The notes below the pieces were generated by a model. The model was not told the DNA's origin. It saw nothing but the letters and a program-made list of their open reading frames with translations, and searched no databases. The position numbers and the translations under genes were made by a program. Of a DNA stretch of 64,000 nucleotides, positions 33,523 to 45,669 are shown in pieces; the stretch's first letter is position 1; every line of letters begins with the position of its first letter. Source of the DNA: Meconema thalassinum (lineage: Eukaryota > Arthropoda > Insecta > Orthoptera > Tettigoniidae); the NCBI GenBank assembly GCA_946902985.2, contig OX336388.2, forward strand, positions 122,737,894 to 122,801,893, read 5' to 3'.

Positions 33523-34360
33523 CTAAATTCTTCCTTTCCAGAACTCTGCAGCTCTTATCCCTCGGTTTGTGGCCAACATAAGGTCTTCCTGGCTGCAGGT
33601 GTCATTAAGATCTTGGCATGTGAGCAGGTGTTGTGGAGTCTGGATTTCTCCACAGTCACATCTTGGATCTTCTGCATAACCCCACTTTACAAGGTTGCTA
33701 CGACACTTAGGCACTCCTGTTGTCATCCGGTTTAAGGACCTCCAGGTGGTAAAAGGCATATGGCTACCACTGCTCAGTTCTTCTTTAGGGGTAAACCCCT
33801 GTGGTACTATCTGTTTCCAGAGTGACACACGCCGGATGTCTGGTTTGGTATGGAGGGTTACTGTTCTCTTAGTAAAACTCTTCCTGGATCCTAGGCGATG
33901 TCTGGGATGTGTCTCAAGCTTTTGTCTCTCTTTCTCCGCTGCCACCTCGCGTTGAATTGCTGGAGGTGCAATGCCAGCGAGAGGGTAGATCTTCTGCACT
34001 GGAGTAGGTCTCAGACATCCAGTGACAATACGGGTGGACTCGTTAAGAGCTATGACCACTTGCTGGTATGGACAGATACTCCCCACGCTGATCCGTACTC
34101 TCTTGCTGTCTCTTTTGTCTCTCTTTCTCCGCTGCCACCTCGCGTTGAATTGCTGGAGGTGCAATGCCAGCGAGAGGGTAGATCTTCTGCACTGGAGTAG
34201 GTCTCAGACATCCAGTGACAATACGGGTGGACTCGTTAAGAGCTATGACCACTTGCTGGTATGGACAGATGCTCCCCACGCTGATGATCCGAACTCTCCT
34301 GCTGTGAAGCAAAGTCCCAATGCTGTTGAACGTAGAACCTGAGGGTTCGCTCCACATGTT
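33523..34360 (-). pseudogene. Jockey-like LINE C-terminal fragment with tandem duplication
   Basis: Minus-strand translation has NESTRIVTGCLRPTPVQKIY, AGIAPPAIQREVAAEKERQK, WRSLNRMTTGVPKCRSNLVK and DPRCDCGEIQTPQHLLTC, the post-RT region of a jockey-type LINE ending in a CxC...H..C zinc-knuckle-like motif. A 193-bp direct duplication repeats tttgtctctctttctccgct at 33921 and 34114. Truncated and dead. Confidence 0.82.
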
Positions 34361-34495
34361 GACAAATCAACTTCCATATTATGCTATTCCTGGAGCTGAT
34401 CTTGCATTTCAATTCTCTAGAATGTTTCCTGAAGCTCAGTATAATGTTCTGCTTTCAATTTGGAACTGAAAGGACAAACATAAACATTTTCACAG

Positions 34496-35850
34496 TTGAT
34501 AAGAGTTAAGCTCAAATTTCTTAGTGACATTACAATGGGGATGACTTTGTGGTGTTGGTACAGTTTCAACAAGCCTCCGTCCTGTCCCGGCTTGACTATG
34601 GTGTGTGGCATACAGTTCAGCAAGGCTGGCAACCTTGAAACGCAGGACAATATCCATATTCACCATAGTGGTGTTAGGCTGGCTACTGGTGTCATCCGGA
34701 CAAGCCCGATACCCAGCCTACTCGCCTAATCAGGTGTTCCACCTCTTAGTTATAGACGCCAGTATATGCTACCAATGTGCGTCAACTGCCACATCAACTG
34801 AGCTATCAAGCTCTCTTCAATAACTAATACCACCATACGTATGCCAACCAGCCTCACGCTACATGACCGGTTGGTATTAGACTTGATAGCTTGTGTAATA
34901 AAATAGAAGTGGCTGGAGGTCCCTGTATGATCCGGACACCTAGCGAAGTGTCTCCATGGCAAGTCTCACATCCGGAAATTCGGTTAGATCTACACTAAGG
35001 TCCTAAGGTGAGCATGGGTGCCTTCATTTATCAGAGGCAGTTCCACATTATAGTTAACCAATTTCCTGATGGTGGTATATTTTACACGGATGGTTCGAAG
35101 GCGGATCAGAAAGTGATTTGCACTTACGTCTTCGATTGTGCAAATACCAAGATCTCTTTACCACAGACCTGTAGTGTCTTTACTGTGGAGCTCGTTGCCA
35201 TCTATGTAGCTCTGCAGTTAGCACTATGGGATGCACTTTCTAGTGGGTAGCCTACCGACTCTGAGTTCGTTGTAATGAATTGATTCAAGATTCCCGCAAC
35301 TCCCCTTAGTGCAGCATATCCACGATCTACTAGCCGGGTTGTGGAGTGCTGACACTCGAATCATGTTTCTGTGGGTTCTAAGCCACATGGGAATTGCAGA
35401 AAATGTGTTAGCGGATCAAGCTGCAGAAAGAAGTGGTATCACTACCACCTCGGCCAATAGAGGTTCCCACTAGAGATATTGGCTCTCAGTTACACAGACA
35501 ATTACTGGCTTCCTGGGAGAGTCAGTGGCTAGCTGACTCTATGCCTAGTAAACTGAGAATGATCAAGGGAGCTACTCGAATGTGGGGAAGATCTTTCCAG
35601 TCACATAGGGAGTCCATCATTCTGTGTAGGCTATGGATAGGTCATGCAAGATCCATCCACTCGTACCTAATGACAAAGGGAAGACCCCTGTCTTTGTACC
35701 TGTGGAGCCGTATTCACCGTGGCCAATATTTTAACCGAGTGTATGGATCTTGCTGATATACAAAGAAACCTTGGTTTGCAAAATACACTCGATCTTATAT
35801 TAGCCGATGATACGAAGGCTGCTGATCATATCATCCACTTTATAAGTCAG
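34496..35850 (+). pseudogene. LINE post-RT and RNase H domain fragment
   Basis: Plus-strand pieces: LTMVCGIQFSKAGNLETQ and GVRLATGVIRTSPIPSL (RT thumb region), then GGIFYTDGSKADQKV and CSVFTVELVAIYVALQLAL (RNase H Asp and Glu sites), LWVLSHMGIAENVLADQAAE (RNase H last Asp), and after frame changes SRLRIGHxR-type CRLWIGHARSIHSYLMTKG and ILTECMDLADIQRNLG. This is the C-terminal half of an R1/I-type LINE bearing RNase H. Several stops and frameshifts make it inactive. Confidence 0.8.
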
Positions 35851-35860
35851 GACTGTTACA

Positions 35861-35962
35861 GGTCAGGGAAGTCAGGGAAGTCATGGAAAAGTCAGGAAAA
35901 AAGTTCCGGTCATGGAAGTCAGGGAAATGTCAGGGAAATTTTCTGCAAAGTCAGGGAACTTT
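35861..35962 (+). repeat. Degenerate GTCAGGGAA repeat
   Basis: About eight imperfect units of gtcagggaa / gtcatggaa / gtcaggaaa. No coding content. Similar arrays occur in other animal genomes, so it may be part of a dispersed repeat. Confidence 0.65.
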
Positions 35963-37389
35963 TTAATTTTTTAAAATAAAAGCGTGAATCTGTCATATTT
36001 GCCTGTAGTGTGAAGCTCCTTCGCTTTGTTGCGTTGGGGCTGCAAAATGCTAAAATTGTAAAATAGAGGAGAGAGAACAAGAAAGGAACACATTGCGGTA
36101 GCCCTGCTGCACTCGATACTTCGTCTCGTCGTTTGTCCCCACTACTCTCTTTCCTCCACTTTCCCTTGCCGAAGTCGGTCGCGTTTCGTCGGGAATCACG
36201 CTTGTTTGGGGCCAAAACCTCTACTCCACATGCACCATCCCCCTCGCGTCCCCTTTCATCTCGTCCGTGTTCGGTTCGCCGAAGTTTCGCTTCATGTACC
36301 TTCGGCATAGCACCTATGCTTGATCTACTCATACAGAGATGATAGTCGAAAATCAGCTCGAACTTTCTCTCATAGGCCTACGACAAGTGTACGATGGTGT
36401 TCAATCCGAGGGAGAGTTAGGTAAAGTGACTGTTACCAAAGAAATGTTCGTTCAGAATATGAAAATGTGCCTAAGGTGAGGCCGCCGAAAAGAAAACGAG
36501 GACTAAGATAAACAGAAGAGAACAATTGTACAAGAGGTAAAAGAGTTGAAAACCAAAAGAGTCAAATTGATGTTAGAAAAAGAACCCGAACTAAATGATA
36601 TTGAAGAACGTTTAAAAGTGCTAAACAGCGGGTACATGTAGGGAGTTATTCAAATAGATGTATGCCACGAAAGTTTTAAAGCTAGTGTGTTAGCTTTTCA
36701 AAATGTGATCGTACTTACTTTCGCTAAGAATTTAGCAAAAAGGTGTATACTCCGAGCCAAATGCATTGATTTCCTATTTTAGTCCATCGATTTCTTTACC
36801 AGTATCAGTCACTAAATTTTGTGTTTTCGATGTCTATATTTTTTCTCAGTATTGTTTATGTATTTTAAGTGTTAGTAATTATAGCAATAAGACCTTATGT
36901 GCACAAAATATGTATCACGATGTATGGTCTTTCTAGTGAACATCAGCGTCCGTTAAAGCTTTTAAATTTCAAAGCATTCTTTTTGTTCTCCAATTTTGAT
37001 CAGTATAGGATAAGGTATCTACGAATCCGTGCCATACCAGACTTAGTGTCATCTAGATCGCGTATGGATTGATGTCAGTCATGGCGCAGTCATAAGACGT
37101 AAAAGATTACAAAGTGTTAAATGTCTTTCTGTGTTGTCTGTGGGTCCGTGCAATACTTGTTTGCTTCCTAGACAATGAAAAGGGCTTTTGCAGTCAATCG
37201 ATATAAATAAGTCCGATAGTTTTTGAGTCCAATTAAATGGTTTCATTGTGCCATTTTTTTGATTACCTATTCTTAATTTCTTTCTTACCTTAGCAATTAT
37301 TTTGAAAGAATCCGTGCCATGTACGTTACTTACCCATCATATTATTTGACTATTAAGCCATGGTTTTTAAGTCATTAGTTATAACAATT
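35963..37389. other. Intronic sequence without recognised genes
   Basis: A GC-rich patch at 36000-36340 and an A-rich patch at 36460-36630, which reads in one frame as VKELKTKRVKLMLEKEPELN and could be the relic of a small coiled-coil ORF, are the only notable parts. No confident gene or repeat boundary. Confidence 0.4.
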
Positions 37390-37391
37390 GC

Positions 37392-37580
37392 CCCCCGTGT
37401 GGGTGCGGGTTAGAATACACCCACGGTATGCCCTGCCTGTCGTAGGAGGCGACTAATAGGGCCGACACGGCCGAATAACTTGCCAGTTATTGATTTGATC
37501 AGACCCCCTGTGGATGGGGAGGGCAGAATTCATCCACGGTATCCCCTGCCTGTCGTAAAAGTCGACTTAGAGGGGGCCTT
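37392..37580 (+). promoter_or_regulatory. Tandem 5' units of a LINE (probable promoter monomers)
   Basis: Two GC-rich units about 110 bp apart. Each has a gtgggtg...cacccac or gtggatg...catccac inverted pair followed by cggtat.ccctgcctgtcgta and gcgacta-like sequence. Position at the 5' edge of the LINE suggests an internal promoter region. Confidence 0.5.
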
Positions 37581-37833
37581 ATAAAGGTCGATTTCGGATT
37601 TCTGGTCCCAGTTCTGGTTTGACCTATAGAAATAAACATGCATGCTGTTAGGGGAAGGGCCACCAGCTTGGCCATCTGGCCAGAAAGCCTAGACGGTATG
37701 CCCCATCCCGTCAGGTGGGTGCGCCATGTACCCTACAGTAGTATCCGCCTTACAACGAAGGTCCCTGCATGGCCGAATACTGGAGCTGCATAAATCACTG
37801 TGCATGCCGAGGGGGAAGTGACTGTTCGAGGCA

Positions 37834-39052
37834 GTGGGACCCCGGGCAATACCTGCTATGCCAGGTAGGTATTGCCTGGGCTGGGTGGCGCCCACAGTGA
37901 TGGTCCCCGTTCGGAGTGGGCAGTATTCGGGGAGGATTTCGTCCGGGATGCGTACTAAACGATCACGGACACCTGTACAGGGTGGCACCCTTAAAAAGCC
38001 GTCTCTGGAGTGTAGACCGAATCCCAAGGTGTATACGCCTTGGGATGAGGCATTTAATAAGAAGTTCCCTGTTGACAGGTCTCCTCGCTACCTGGTAGCT
38101 ACAAGGACAGATGGGGGAGATTTTAAACAGGTAAAATCGATCTTATTTTCAGAGGAAATCGAGGGGAAATATCGCGACCTTAACAGGATTTCCTAGCTCC
38201 GGAACGGGCAGCTCCTGCTGCATACCGTTGACCGGCAGCAAACCGAAGCGTTGCTGGAATACATGCATTTCGGCGAAATTCCCGTTAAGGTTGAGAAGCA
38301 CGATACGCTAAATGAGGTCCTTGGAGTTATATTCCATTTTAAACAGCGACGCGGAATTGATGCGGGATCTGGGGAAGCGAGGCGTCACCAGGATTAGGCT
38401 CATGACCCGGAAAATTGGAGATGATAGCGTCGATACTGGCGCTTTCATTCTCCATTTTGAGGGTGATGTAGTGCCTAGGCAGGTGAAGGTCAAGTCGTAC
38501 CATTGCGACGTTAGACCGTACATCCCTCCACCTATTCGCTGCTACAATTGCCAGAAATTCGGCCATGATTCTGCCAGCTGCACTGCCAAGGCGGTGTGTA
38601 GAGAGTGTGGCAAGGGGACACACGACGGTGTGGGGTGTTCGCCTCCCCCGACGTGTCCTAACTGCCAAGGAAGTCACTCTCCATGGTCGAAGCAGTGCCC
38701 TGAGTTCTGCAAGGAAGCAAAGATCCAAGAAATCAGAACATTGGTTCGGCTTTCATATCACGACGTTCGAAAGAGATACCGTGATATGACTGCACCCAAA
38801 TTTCCGGTATCTTTCGTGGCTAAGGTGACGCCACCTATCACCCCTGCCACTTTCGTTCCCCGTGCTGTACCCTCGACGACGAACTACTCTGAGATCGTAA
38901 AGTCTCCCCTCGCTCTCCAAGCGAGACCTGTTAGCCCGAAGAAGGTCACAAAACCTTCTTCGGCCATTGTGAAAAAGGCGCTGGTTATACCATCTAATAT
39001 ACAATTTTCAAAAGAAAATTATGTATTGCCTGTTGAGCCATTATATATTTAA
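37834..39052 (+). pseudogene. LINE ORF1 with three CCHC zinc knuckles
   Basis: The first part (37834-38310) includes WDEAFNKKFPVDRSPRYLVA and, past a stop at about 38194, LLLHTVDRQQTEALLEYM. A frame shift near 38320 leads to TRIRLMTRKIGDDSVDTGAF and the knuckles CYNCQKFGHDSASC, CRECGKGTHDGVGC and CPNCQGSHSPWSKQC. This is a jockey-type Gag-like ORF1, which binds element RNA. A Pro/Lys-rich tail ends with a stop at 39050-39052. One stop and one frameshift break it. Confidence 0.85.
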
Positions 39053-39289
39053 ACACAAATAGTGCTAAATGTTCCGGCATAACTCAACAAAATGACAGCG
39101 TTTCGCCCCTTTGTGCTATTGGGCTCTTCAGTTGGTTAACTCACAAAGACCCTGTCAAGTACACACTGGGAAGGCCATTGCAAGACGTATTTGATACATG
39201 TGTATCCGCGTCACGAGCAAAGCCAGTAAGGTTACAATTGCTTTGGAGTGGAGTTTCGACTCCCATAGTGCACTTATTCAAGTATCGAT

Positions 39290-40640
39290 ATTACCTTGTG
39301 CAGTCGTGTGCTGGTTCCCCTGCTACAGTGGGGTGTACACGATGACCTTTGTAATAGTGACCATTTTCCAATTATCGTTACTCTTCCGAACCAGAGAGCC
39401 ATCGAGTTACCAAGTCGATGGCTTCTCCGTCGGGCTGATTTTCCAACTTTCACGGCACGTGCCGTGTTTGCCGAAGATACCTTTGAGAATGTCGACGATC
39501 ATACCATTCACATAACGAATGGTATTTTGGCTGCTGCCAAGGAAACATTACCTTCCTCATCCGGCAACTCAAGCCGGAAGCTTGTCCCTTGGTGGGCAGC
39601 CGAGATTGCAGCAGCCATTAAAGATCGTCGACGTGCTTTCAAATGCTATCGGGGGCAAAACACTATGGCCAACCTTATCACCTTCAGAAGGATGCGTGCT
39701 AGAGCCCGATATCTGAATCGGGAGAGTAAAAAAACGACGTGGGAAAAGTATGTGTCGTCTATGACGGTGCATACTCCTTCATCTTAAGAGTGGACTAAAC
39801 TTCGTCGGATCTCTGGACTCCCGACATCACTGTCGATACCTGGAGTGTCCATCAATGGAGACATCATCACCGACCATCTCGCCATTGCCAACAGCATTGG
39901 CTCGCACTTCTCCGATGTATCCTGCTCCGGGAGTTACTATCCAACATTTCTGACTGAAGCGGGAGGCAGAGACTCACCCCTTGTCCTTTGCCACTTCTGC
40001 TTCGGAGTCCTATAATGTACCATTCTCTGAATGGGAACTGCGCAGTGCGCTTGAACTGCTCAGGGATACGGCTCCTGGACCGGATAACTTACATAATCAA
40101 CTGTTAAAACATCTGTGCGAAGCCAGTATAAAACAACTGTTGATCCTCTTCGATCGTATATGGATTGAAGGGGAGTTTCCATCTCAATGGCGAGAGGGGA
40201 TCGTGATACCGATTCCCAAGGCTGGAAAGGACCCCAAGTTTGTAAGCAGCTATAGGCCCATTTGTCTGACAAATGGCCTATGTAAGCTGCTCGAAAAGAT
40301 GGTGAACCGTCGACTGGTGTGGTTCTTAGAGGAGAAAGGTCTCCTGTCTGAGTACCAGTGTGGATTTTGCTCTCATAGGTCCACCACGGACCATCTGGTG
40401 CGACTTGAGAGCACCATACAGGAGGCATTTTTCCGAAAGCACCACTTAGTCACGGTTTTCTTTGACCTCGAGAAAGCCTACGACACCACATGGCGCTACG
40501 GAATCCTTTCCACCCTTCATAAGTGGGGACTCCGTGGTAATCTACCGACTTTCATTGCGAACTTCATGTCCGTCCGACTCTTCCGTGTATGGGTCGGTAG
40601 GACATTATCGCAATACTATACTCAAGAAAATGGAGTTCCT
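39290..40640 (+). pseudogene. LINE ORF2, end of endonuclease plus partial RT
   Basis: The EN end CNSDHFPIIVTLPNQRA (SDH motif) is present but the catalytic N-terminus is missing. A linker with LVPWWAAEIAAAIKDRRRAF follows, then a stop near 39785. RT resumes at about 39981: LRDTAPGPDNLHNQLLK, WREGIVIPIPKAGKDPKFVS, SSYRPICLTNGLCKLLEKMV, GFCSHRSTTDHL and VTVFFDLEKAYDTTWRYG. The YADD region and everything after it are absent because a second LINE starts at about 40641. Confidence 0.85.
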
Positions 40641-43615
40641 GGAAGTATGGCGGTCGGATCTCCGGGTGGGGACTACTCGAGAGGGGGTTAACATCACAGA
40701 AGTGACAAAGAGGAAATCTGACATTCTACGGATCGGAGCGTGGAATGTTAGAAGTCTGCTAGGAAGTGGAAGGTTAGAAAACTTAGAAAGGGAAATGAAT
40801 AGGTTGAGGTTGGAAGTGGTTGGGATTAGTGAAATGCGCTGGCAGGAAGAACAGGACTTTTGGTCAGGAGACTATAGGGTCATTAGCACTAAATCAAACA
40901 ATGGCCAAGCAGGGGTTGGCCTCATATTGAGTAGGAAACTTGGACAGCGGGTGGAATATTATGAGCAATATAGTGAACGGATTATTGTAGCAAAAATCAA
41001 TACTAAACCTACGTGCACCACAGTGGTACAAGTCTATATGCCTACCAGTCAAGCTGATGATGAGGATGTTGAAAAGGTCTACGAAGAAATAGATGAAATT
41101 CTGAGGTATATCAAGGGTGATGAAAATGTTATAGTAATGGGAGATTGGAATGCTGTGGTAGGAAAAGGGAGAGAAGGGAAGATAGTAGGAGATTTCGGAT
41201 TAGGTGAAAGGAATGATCGAGGAAGCAGGCTGGTAGAATTCTGCACCGAGCATGAGTTGGTCATAGCTAACACCTTATTCAATAACCACAATAGAAGAAT
41301 ATACACATGGATGAGACCAGGAGATACAGGGCGTTACCAAATCGACTTCATTATGGTCAAGCAGAGGTTTCGAAACCAGATTTTGGATTGTAAAACATAT
41401 CCTGGTGCTGACATAAACTCTGACCACAATCTGGTTGTAATGAAATGCAGATTAAAGTTGAAGAAACTGAAGAAAAGTCAAAAGCCAAAAAGGTGGGCAA
41501 TAGACAGACTGAAAGAGAAGGATGTAAACGAAAGATTCAAGAAGAGTATAAAGGAAGGACTAATGAAAACCCCTAAACAAACTTCAATTACAGATGAATG
41601 GGCACTTTTGAAGAATGAAATAACAAAATCCGCAGAAGAAAACATTGGTAGGAAAGAAAGAATAGGTAGAAAACCGTGGATCACTCAGGATATACTAGAA
41701 TTGATGGATGAAAGGCGGAAACACAAGAATGTAAGAGATGAAAAGGGGAAAGCAGAATACAGACGTCTGAGAAATGAGGTTAACAAGAAGTGCAAGGAAG
41801 CAAAAGAAGAATGGTTGAAAGAGAAATGTGCAGGTATAGAAAATTGTCTGAAATTAGGAAAAGTAGACACAGCTTATCGAAGGATTAAGAATACTTTTGG
41901 GGAAAAGAAGACTAAGTGCTGTAATATTAAGGACACAAATGGAAAGCCTCTAACAGATAGGGAAGAAAAGGCTGAGAGATGAAAAGCTTACATAGAGAGT
42001 TTGTATAAGGGAAAGGAGATTGAGAATCATGTAATGGAAAGGGAGGAGGAAATTGATGAGGATGCGAAAGGAGATTTAATATTGAGATCAGAATTTGATA
42101 GAGCTTTGGAAGACTTAAGCAGGAACAAAGCACCAGGCATAGATGATATACCGTTTGAGTTGCTACGCTGCATAGGAGATGAAGGTCTGATCAGGTTATT
42201 TCACTTGGTGTGTAGGATTTATGAGACAGGTGAGGTACCCCCTGATTTCAAGAAGAATGTAATCATCCCTATACCAAAGAAAGTGGGAGCTGACAGATGT
42301 GCAGATTGCCGTACAATCAGCTTGATTACTCATGCTTCAAAGATCCTGTCTAGAATAATTTACAAGAGGATTGAAAGCCAGATAGAAACGGAGTTGGGTG
42401 AAGACCAGTTTGGTTTCAGGAGAAATGTAGGAACAAGGGAAGCTGTACTAAGTCTTAGGCTGATTTTGGAAGGTAGAATAAGGAAAGATAAGAGAACATT
42501 CATGGCTTTTGTCGACTTAGAAAAGGCTTTTGATAACGTTGATTGGACTAAATTGTTTGACATTTTGAAATCGATTGGAATAAAGTACAGGGATAGGAGG
42601 GTGATAAACAATCTATACAGAAACCAGACAGCAGTCATTCGAGTTGAAGGACATGAGAGAGAAGCTGGTATTCAGAAAGGTGTAAGGCAAGGCTGCAACT
42701 TATCACCCATACTTTTCAATCTTTACATTGAACAAGCAATGAAGGAAATTAGAGAAAAATTTCAAGTGGGAGTGAAGATTCAAGGAGAAATAATTTCAAC
42801 TCTGAGTTTTGCTGATGACATCGTCATCTTGGCCGACAAGCCTGAGGATTTGAATGAGTTTTTGAATGGTATGGACTCCGTCTTAAGGAAAGAATTCATG
42901 ATGAAAATTAATAAATGTAAAACAAAAATACTGGAATGCAGCCGAAATAAATCAGAATCCTCTATGGAGATCAAATTGGCAGGTGAAAAGCTGAAGGAAG
43001 TAGGAGGCTTCTGTTACTTAAGAAGCAGAATAACCAGTGATGGACGAAGCAAAGAGGATATAAAAAGTAGGTTGGCTCAGGCAAAGAAAGCATTTCTACA
43101 AAAAAGGAATCTGCTGACATCGAATATAGATTTAGGTATTAGGAAGTCATTTTTGAAAGCCTTTGTCTGGAGCGTGGCACTCTATGGAAGTGAAACTTGG
43201 ACTATTGGTTCAGCAGAAAAGAGGAGAATTGAAGCATTTGAAATGTGGTGTTACAGGAGAATGATGAAGATCATATGGGTAGATAGGGTTACAAACAAAG
43301 AGGTATTAAGACGAGTGGGAGAGGAGAGATGTTTGTGGCGATTGCTAATGAGGAGAAGAGATAGGTTGGTAGGACGCACATACTAAGACACCTAGGAATA
43401 GCAAGCTTATTTATGGAAGGAAGGGTCGAGGACAAGAACTGTAGGGGTAGACCAAGGTTAGAATATGTAAAACAGATTGCCTCGGATGTAAGGTGTGGTA
43501 GCTATAAAGATGAAACGATTAGCTCAGGACAGGGAGGCATGGAGAGCTGCATCAAACCAGTCAAAAGACTGAAGACTCAAACAACAAATACAGACATTAT
43601 TTAAAAATCACATTT
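40641..43615 (+). mobile_element. Nearly complete APE-type LINE
   Basis: Single-ORF LINE with endonuclease, RT and C-terminal region. It starts abruptly within another LINE's RT and ends near gaagactcaaacaacaaata. Only one nonsense codon and one 2-bp insertion were found in about 3 kb, so the copy is young. A 5'-truncated relative is at 10441-11045. Clade assignment is uncertain. Confidence 0.85.
40648..43386 (+). pseudogene. LINE endonuclease-reverse transcriptase ORF, two lesions
   Basis: Endonuclease: RIGAWNVRSLLGSGR, VVGISEMRWQEEQ, VVQVYMPTSQADDED, VIVMGDWNAVVGKGREG, GRYQIDFIMVKQ and INSDHNLVVMK. RT: KNVIIPIPKKVGADRCADCR, DQFGFRRNVGTREAVLSL, TFMAFVDLEKAFDNVDW, QKGVRQGCNLSPILFNLY and LSFADDIVILADKPED. 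C-terminal: KAFVWSVALYGSETWT and EKRRIEAFEMWCYRRMM. A TGA at 41980-41982 replaces a codon before KAYIESLYKG. At about 43374 two extra bases (gtaggacgcacat versus gtaggacacat at 10800) shift the frame, so DRLVG.. ends at 43386 and the C-terminus continues in another frame to 43604. The same frame is open upstream across the junction into the preceding LINE. Confidence 0.9.
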
Positions 43616-43749
43616 AGGTACCACCAGGGGAGTGCGACAGGCTTCGGCAGCCGGCACAGTTCATATCCTCGCCGCTAGATTGGGGCTTCATTCATTCCAT
43701 TCCCTGACCCGGTCAGTCAACTGGAAGCAGGCTGTGGATTTTTCATTTA
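43616..43749. repeat. Possible dispersed repeat
   Basis: GC-rich sequence with gacaggcttcggcagccggc and attcattccattccctgacc. It is unlike its surroundings and may be a SINE or LINE 3' part, but no second copy in the window proves this. Confidence 0.35.
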
Positions 43750-44200
43750 GGCACCCACCTCTAAATTTTAATTCATCTATATTTGTATAATTTAATCTTT
43801 GTTAAGATAATAATAATAACAAACCAGCACTGAATTAATACTAATTGAGATTTTTCCTCAACTGACTGAACCGGAAAGGTTGATTGGATATTTTTCATCA
43901 AGATGGGGCTACAACATGTACTGCTCATAATTTTATGAAAGCTGTGTGTGACATTTTCAGGGACAGGATGATTAGTGCAGGTTTGTGACCAGCTCATTTC
44001 CCCTATTTAATGCCTTCTGATGTCTTCTTGTGGTTCAGTTTGAAAGATAAGAGTCTATGGAAATAACCCCTTCACCACAGAAGAACTGAAAAATGCAATT
44101 TAAACTGAAATTTTGAATAATCAAGAAGCAGAGTTGTACAGAGTTAACTGGTATATCATCACATGCTACAACGCTTGTCTATAGGCTGAGAGAGAGCATT
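43750..44200 (+). pseudogene. DDE transposase relic (mariner/Tc1-type), plus copy
   Basis: Plus-strand translation gives IFHQDGATTCTAHNFMKAV, IFRDRMISAGL and then MPSDVFLWFSLKDKSLW, interrupted by stops. The order DGA..HTA, R.IS.G, P.D.FLW..LKD is that of the C-terminal catalytic half of mariner/Tc1-like transposases. A second decayed copy lies inverted at 52895-53255. The first catalytic region was not recognised. Confidence 0.7.
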
Positions 44201-44345
44201 TTCAAAACTCATTTTGATCTAGTCTCAAGATGGGATGACTGTACTTCACAGATTGTGCAGGGTTAAGACTCAAGTGTACCATAGAATACATTCATTTTTA
44301 ATATGATATTCAAAATTGGGTCCTACTCTCAATTACTTTTGAGAC

Positions 44346-44639
44346 TGTTGTGTATTTACATGAACATTCTAGAAAGTGCTATGTTAACATGAACATTCTA
44401 GTCAGTGTTGTGTATTTAGGCTACTTGAGTTAACACGAACATTCTAGTCACTTTGCCCAGAGCATTCGATTCTGGAACTTTCCAGCTACTATGTATATAT
44501 GCACCCTCGGACTGTAGACGACAGTTCCGCTCAAATTAGTTCACATTGTGTATCATTGTGTATCGACTAGTGTTTAATAAACCGTTGTGTTATATTAACA
44601 AGTGTATGTTATATATCTTGTATCTCCCACGATATAACA
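44346..44639 (+). repeat. 5' LTR of element C
   Basis: 294 bp with repeated acatgaacattctag-type blocks in the first 110 bp, a TATA-like tatgtatatatgcacc near 44490 and an aataaa signal near 44576. Ends gatataaca. Confidence 0.92.
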
Positions 44640-44847
44640 GTGGTGTCACAAGTGGGATAAGATAAATAACGTTGTGAAACCGAGTGACTTTCTAACCTCA
44701 ACGCAAGTGTTGTACCGAACGACGTTCATCGCAGTGCGTGTTGGAAACTAAACCGAGTGAACTTTCTAACCTCAACGCAAGTGTTTGCACCGAACTAAGT
44801 TCATCGCAAGTGCGTGTTAGATATACTGTTCTCCACTCATCTTCACC

Positions 44848-45669
44848 ATGCCGGACTTAACCTCTGAGCAACTCCAACAATTCTCAGCAATGATCGCCGA
44901 TGCTATCCGACAGACAATAGGGTCAACAACGTCATCAGAACCTCGACCGCCAAAGTTCACAATGCAACCGTATCGCACTACCGACGGAACGACTGTAGCC
45001 GACTATTTCACTCGCTTTACCTGGGCGCTCAACCTCAGCAAGGTACCCGCGGAACAGCATGCAAACTTTGCACGGGTTTACATGGGATCTGAACTCAATG
45101 ATGCCCTGAAGATCCTGGTGACTCCTAATGATCCGGAATCTCTGTCATACAACGAGATTTAATCTAAGCTGAAAGGCCACTTTGACGCCACACGCAACAA
45201 GTTTGCTGAGAGCATCAAATTTCGCAGTGTAATGCAGAAGCAAGGAGAAACCATCGCTAGCTTCACCTTAAGACTGCGGCAGGCTGCAACGTTTTGTGAG
45301 TATGGCACATTTCTTGATCGCATGTTAATTGAACAAATGCTCGCAGGTTTGGAATCACGAGAAATGTGCGACGAGATTATTGCAAAACAACCAGAGAACT
45401 TCACCGCAGCATATGAAATCGCGCACGCACTCGAAGCTACTCGCATTACCACTGACGAGGTCAAAACAGCTGCCGCTAAGTATGAATCAACCAATCGGAT
45501 TGGATACGAGAAGCCTCTGTCCAGGAAGAACATCAACCAGCAGCCGCCACGCAGCAAGTCAGCTTATCGAAGTCAAGGGTCTTACAACCTAACCACAGCA
45601 CCAATGGCCACACCAGGCAAACCAGAGTGCATCCCAGGACAACCAATCAACATGTGCAGGGTGCGGTGA
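44848..45669 (+). pseudogene. LTR element C Gag, one nonsense codon and frameshift
   Basis: Starts MPDLTSEQLQQFSAMIADA. Gag core motifs include FTMQPYRTTDGTTVADYFTR, KVPAEQHANFARVYMG, and after an in-frame TAA at 45160-45162 KLKGHFDATRNKFAESIKF, GETIASFTLRLRQAATF and MLIEQMLAGLESREMCDEII. The frame ends at 45669. The zinc knuckles CAGCGEAHPRSQC and CLKCGKKGHIRKVC lie at 45653-45755 in the next frame, so a +1 shift separates the core from its knuckles. Confidence 0.88.

Larger units (their letters stand above)
37390..40640 (+). mobile_element. Jockey/R1-like LINE, broken, 3' end lost
   Basis: Starts with two near-tandem 5' units (about 37392-37470 and 37503-37580), each with cacggtat.ccctgcctgtcg. 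ORF1 and ORF2 follow with frame breaks. RT stops at 40640 inside the sequence coding NGVPG, where another LINE begins. The equivalent downstream sequence was not found on the far side of that LINE. Confidence 0.8.
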
